From assembly GCA_015060765.1 (NCBI GenBank), contig SUXW01000020.1, forward strand, positions 1-62,171: 62,171 nt of DNA, read 5' to 3'. Position 1 is the stretch's first letter; each line of letters opens with the position of its first letter. Made by a program: the position numbers and the translations under genes. This document shows positions 62,081 through 62,171 of this stretch, piece after piece. The stretch is from Bacteroides sp. (GTDB lineage Bacteria; Bacteroidota; Bacteroidia; Bacteroidales; Bacteroidaceae). The notes under the pieces are model-generated. The model made no database searches and was not told the DNA's origin. It was given only the letters and a program-made list of their open reading frames with translations.

Positions 62081-62171
62081 CTAATTTGTTAATATTGAAT
62101 TAAATTTCTCATTTGGTGTGAGATAACCAAGCCTCTTTCTGGGTCTGTTGTTCAACTTGTTCTCAACCCAG
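62081..62171 (-). CDS. IS30-family transposase, C-terminal end (cut by window edge)
   Basis: The last 29 codons are visible, ending at TAG (complement 62081-62083). ENKLNNRPRKRLGYLTPNEK is the characteristic end of IS30-type integrase-core transposases (NNRPRKxLGxxTPxE). The element lies next to the repeat array and a broken cassette order, so an insertion here is likely. Confidence 0.75.
   Translation of the reverse strand, partial: WVENKLNNRPRKRLGYLTPNEKFNSILTN

Overview
The window reads as a Bacteroidales chromosome, most likely Bacteroides or Phocaeicola. Three things support this: promoters of the Bacteroidetes type (TTTG or TTG, about 19-20 bp, then TAnnTTTG) stand in front of many genes; the core proteins have Bacteroidales architectures (FloA-NfeD operon, fused NfnA/GltA, DUF5063, DUF4248, 'smalltalk' peptide, IS30-type transposase end); and Shine-Dalgarno sequences are weak. 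No rRNA, tRNA or CRISPR array was seen.

Layout. (1) 1-10,877 is an accessory islet next to the 3' end of mnmE. It holds gene fragments (the end of an unknown gene, an alcohol dehydrogenase tail), several hypothetical genes, an M48-like zinc protease gene split by a 7-bp tandem duplication, a ClpP-fold serine protease with a tightly coupled small partner, a Fic AMPylase behind a perfect palindrome, an exported protein, a DUF3800 protein and a second HExxH protein. Two similar motif blocks in the same orientation (about 3,396 and 10,728) bracket most of it and may be integration scars. (2) 10,878-18,537 is core: a six-gene leftward operon (TPR protein, NfeD, FloA, nucleoside phosphorylase, free-Met-sulfoxide reductase, MnmE), then a TtcA-like enzyme, a DUF486 membrane protein and an exported protein. 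(3) 18,806-19,334 is a compact pair: a 36-residue peptide overlapped by a signal-peptidase-like protein. (4) 19,420-41,045 is core metabolism and housekeeping: Nfn/GltA fusion, DUF418, GH3, DUF1573, SerS, L27/L21, an ABC exporter with an M16 protease, TrxB-LolA-FtsK, and DUF5063-exonuclease-RlmI-like. (5) 41,242-50,024 has a GH13 amylase, FabD, UDP-xylose synthase, two histidine kinases, a lone receiver and an EEP phosphatase/nuclease. (6) 50,021-59,536 is a leftward glycan operon of six glycosyltransferases, an SGNH hydrolase and an acyltransferase, behind an unusual palindromic operator. (7) 59,809-62,171 has an Xre regulator, amidase, smalltalk peptide, HU-like protein, DUF4248 and the end of an IS30-family transposase.

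The least explained items are the protease/Fic/DUF3800 islet, the peptide-peptidase pair, and two intergenic arrays (28,451 and 61,875) built from four copies of an 18-bp palindrome phased at exactly 22 bp. All family assignments rest on motif reading; no database search was run.
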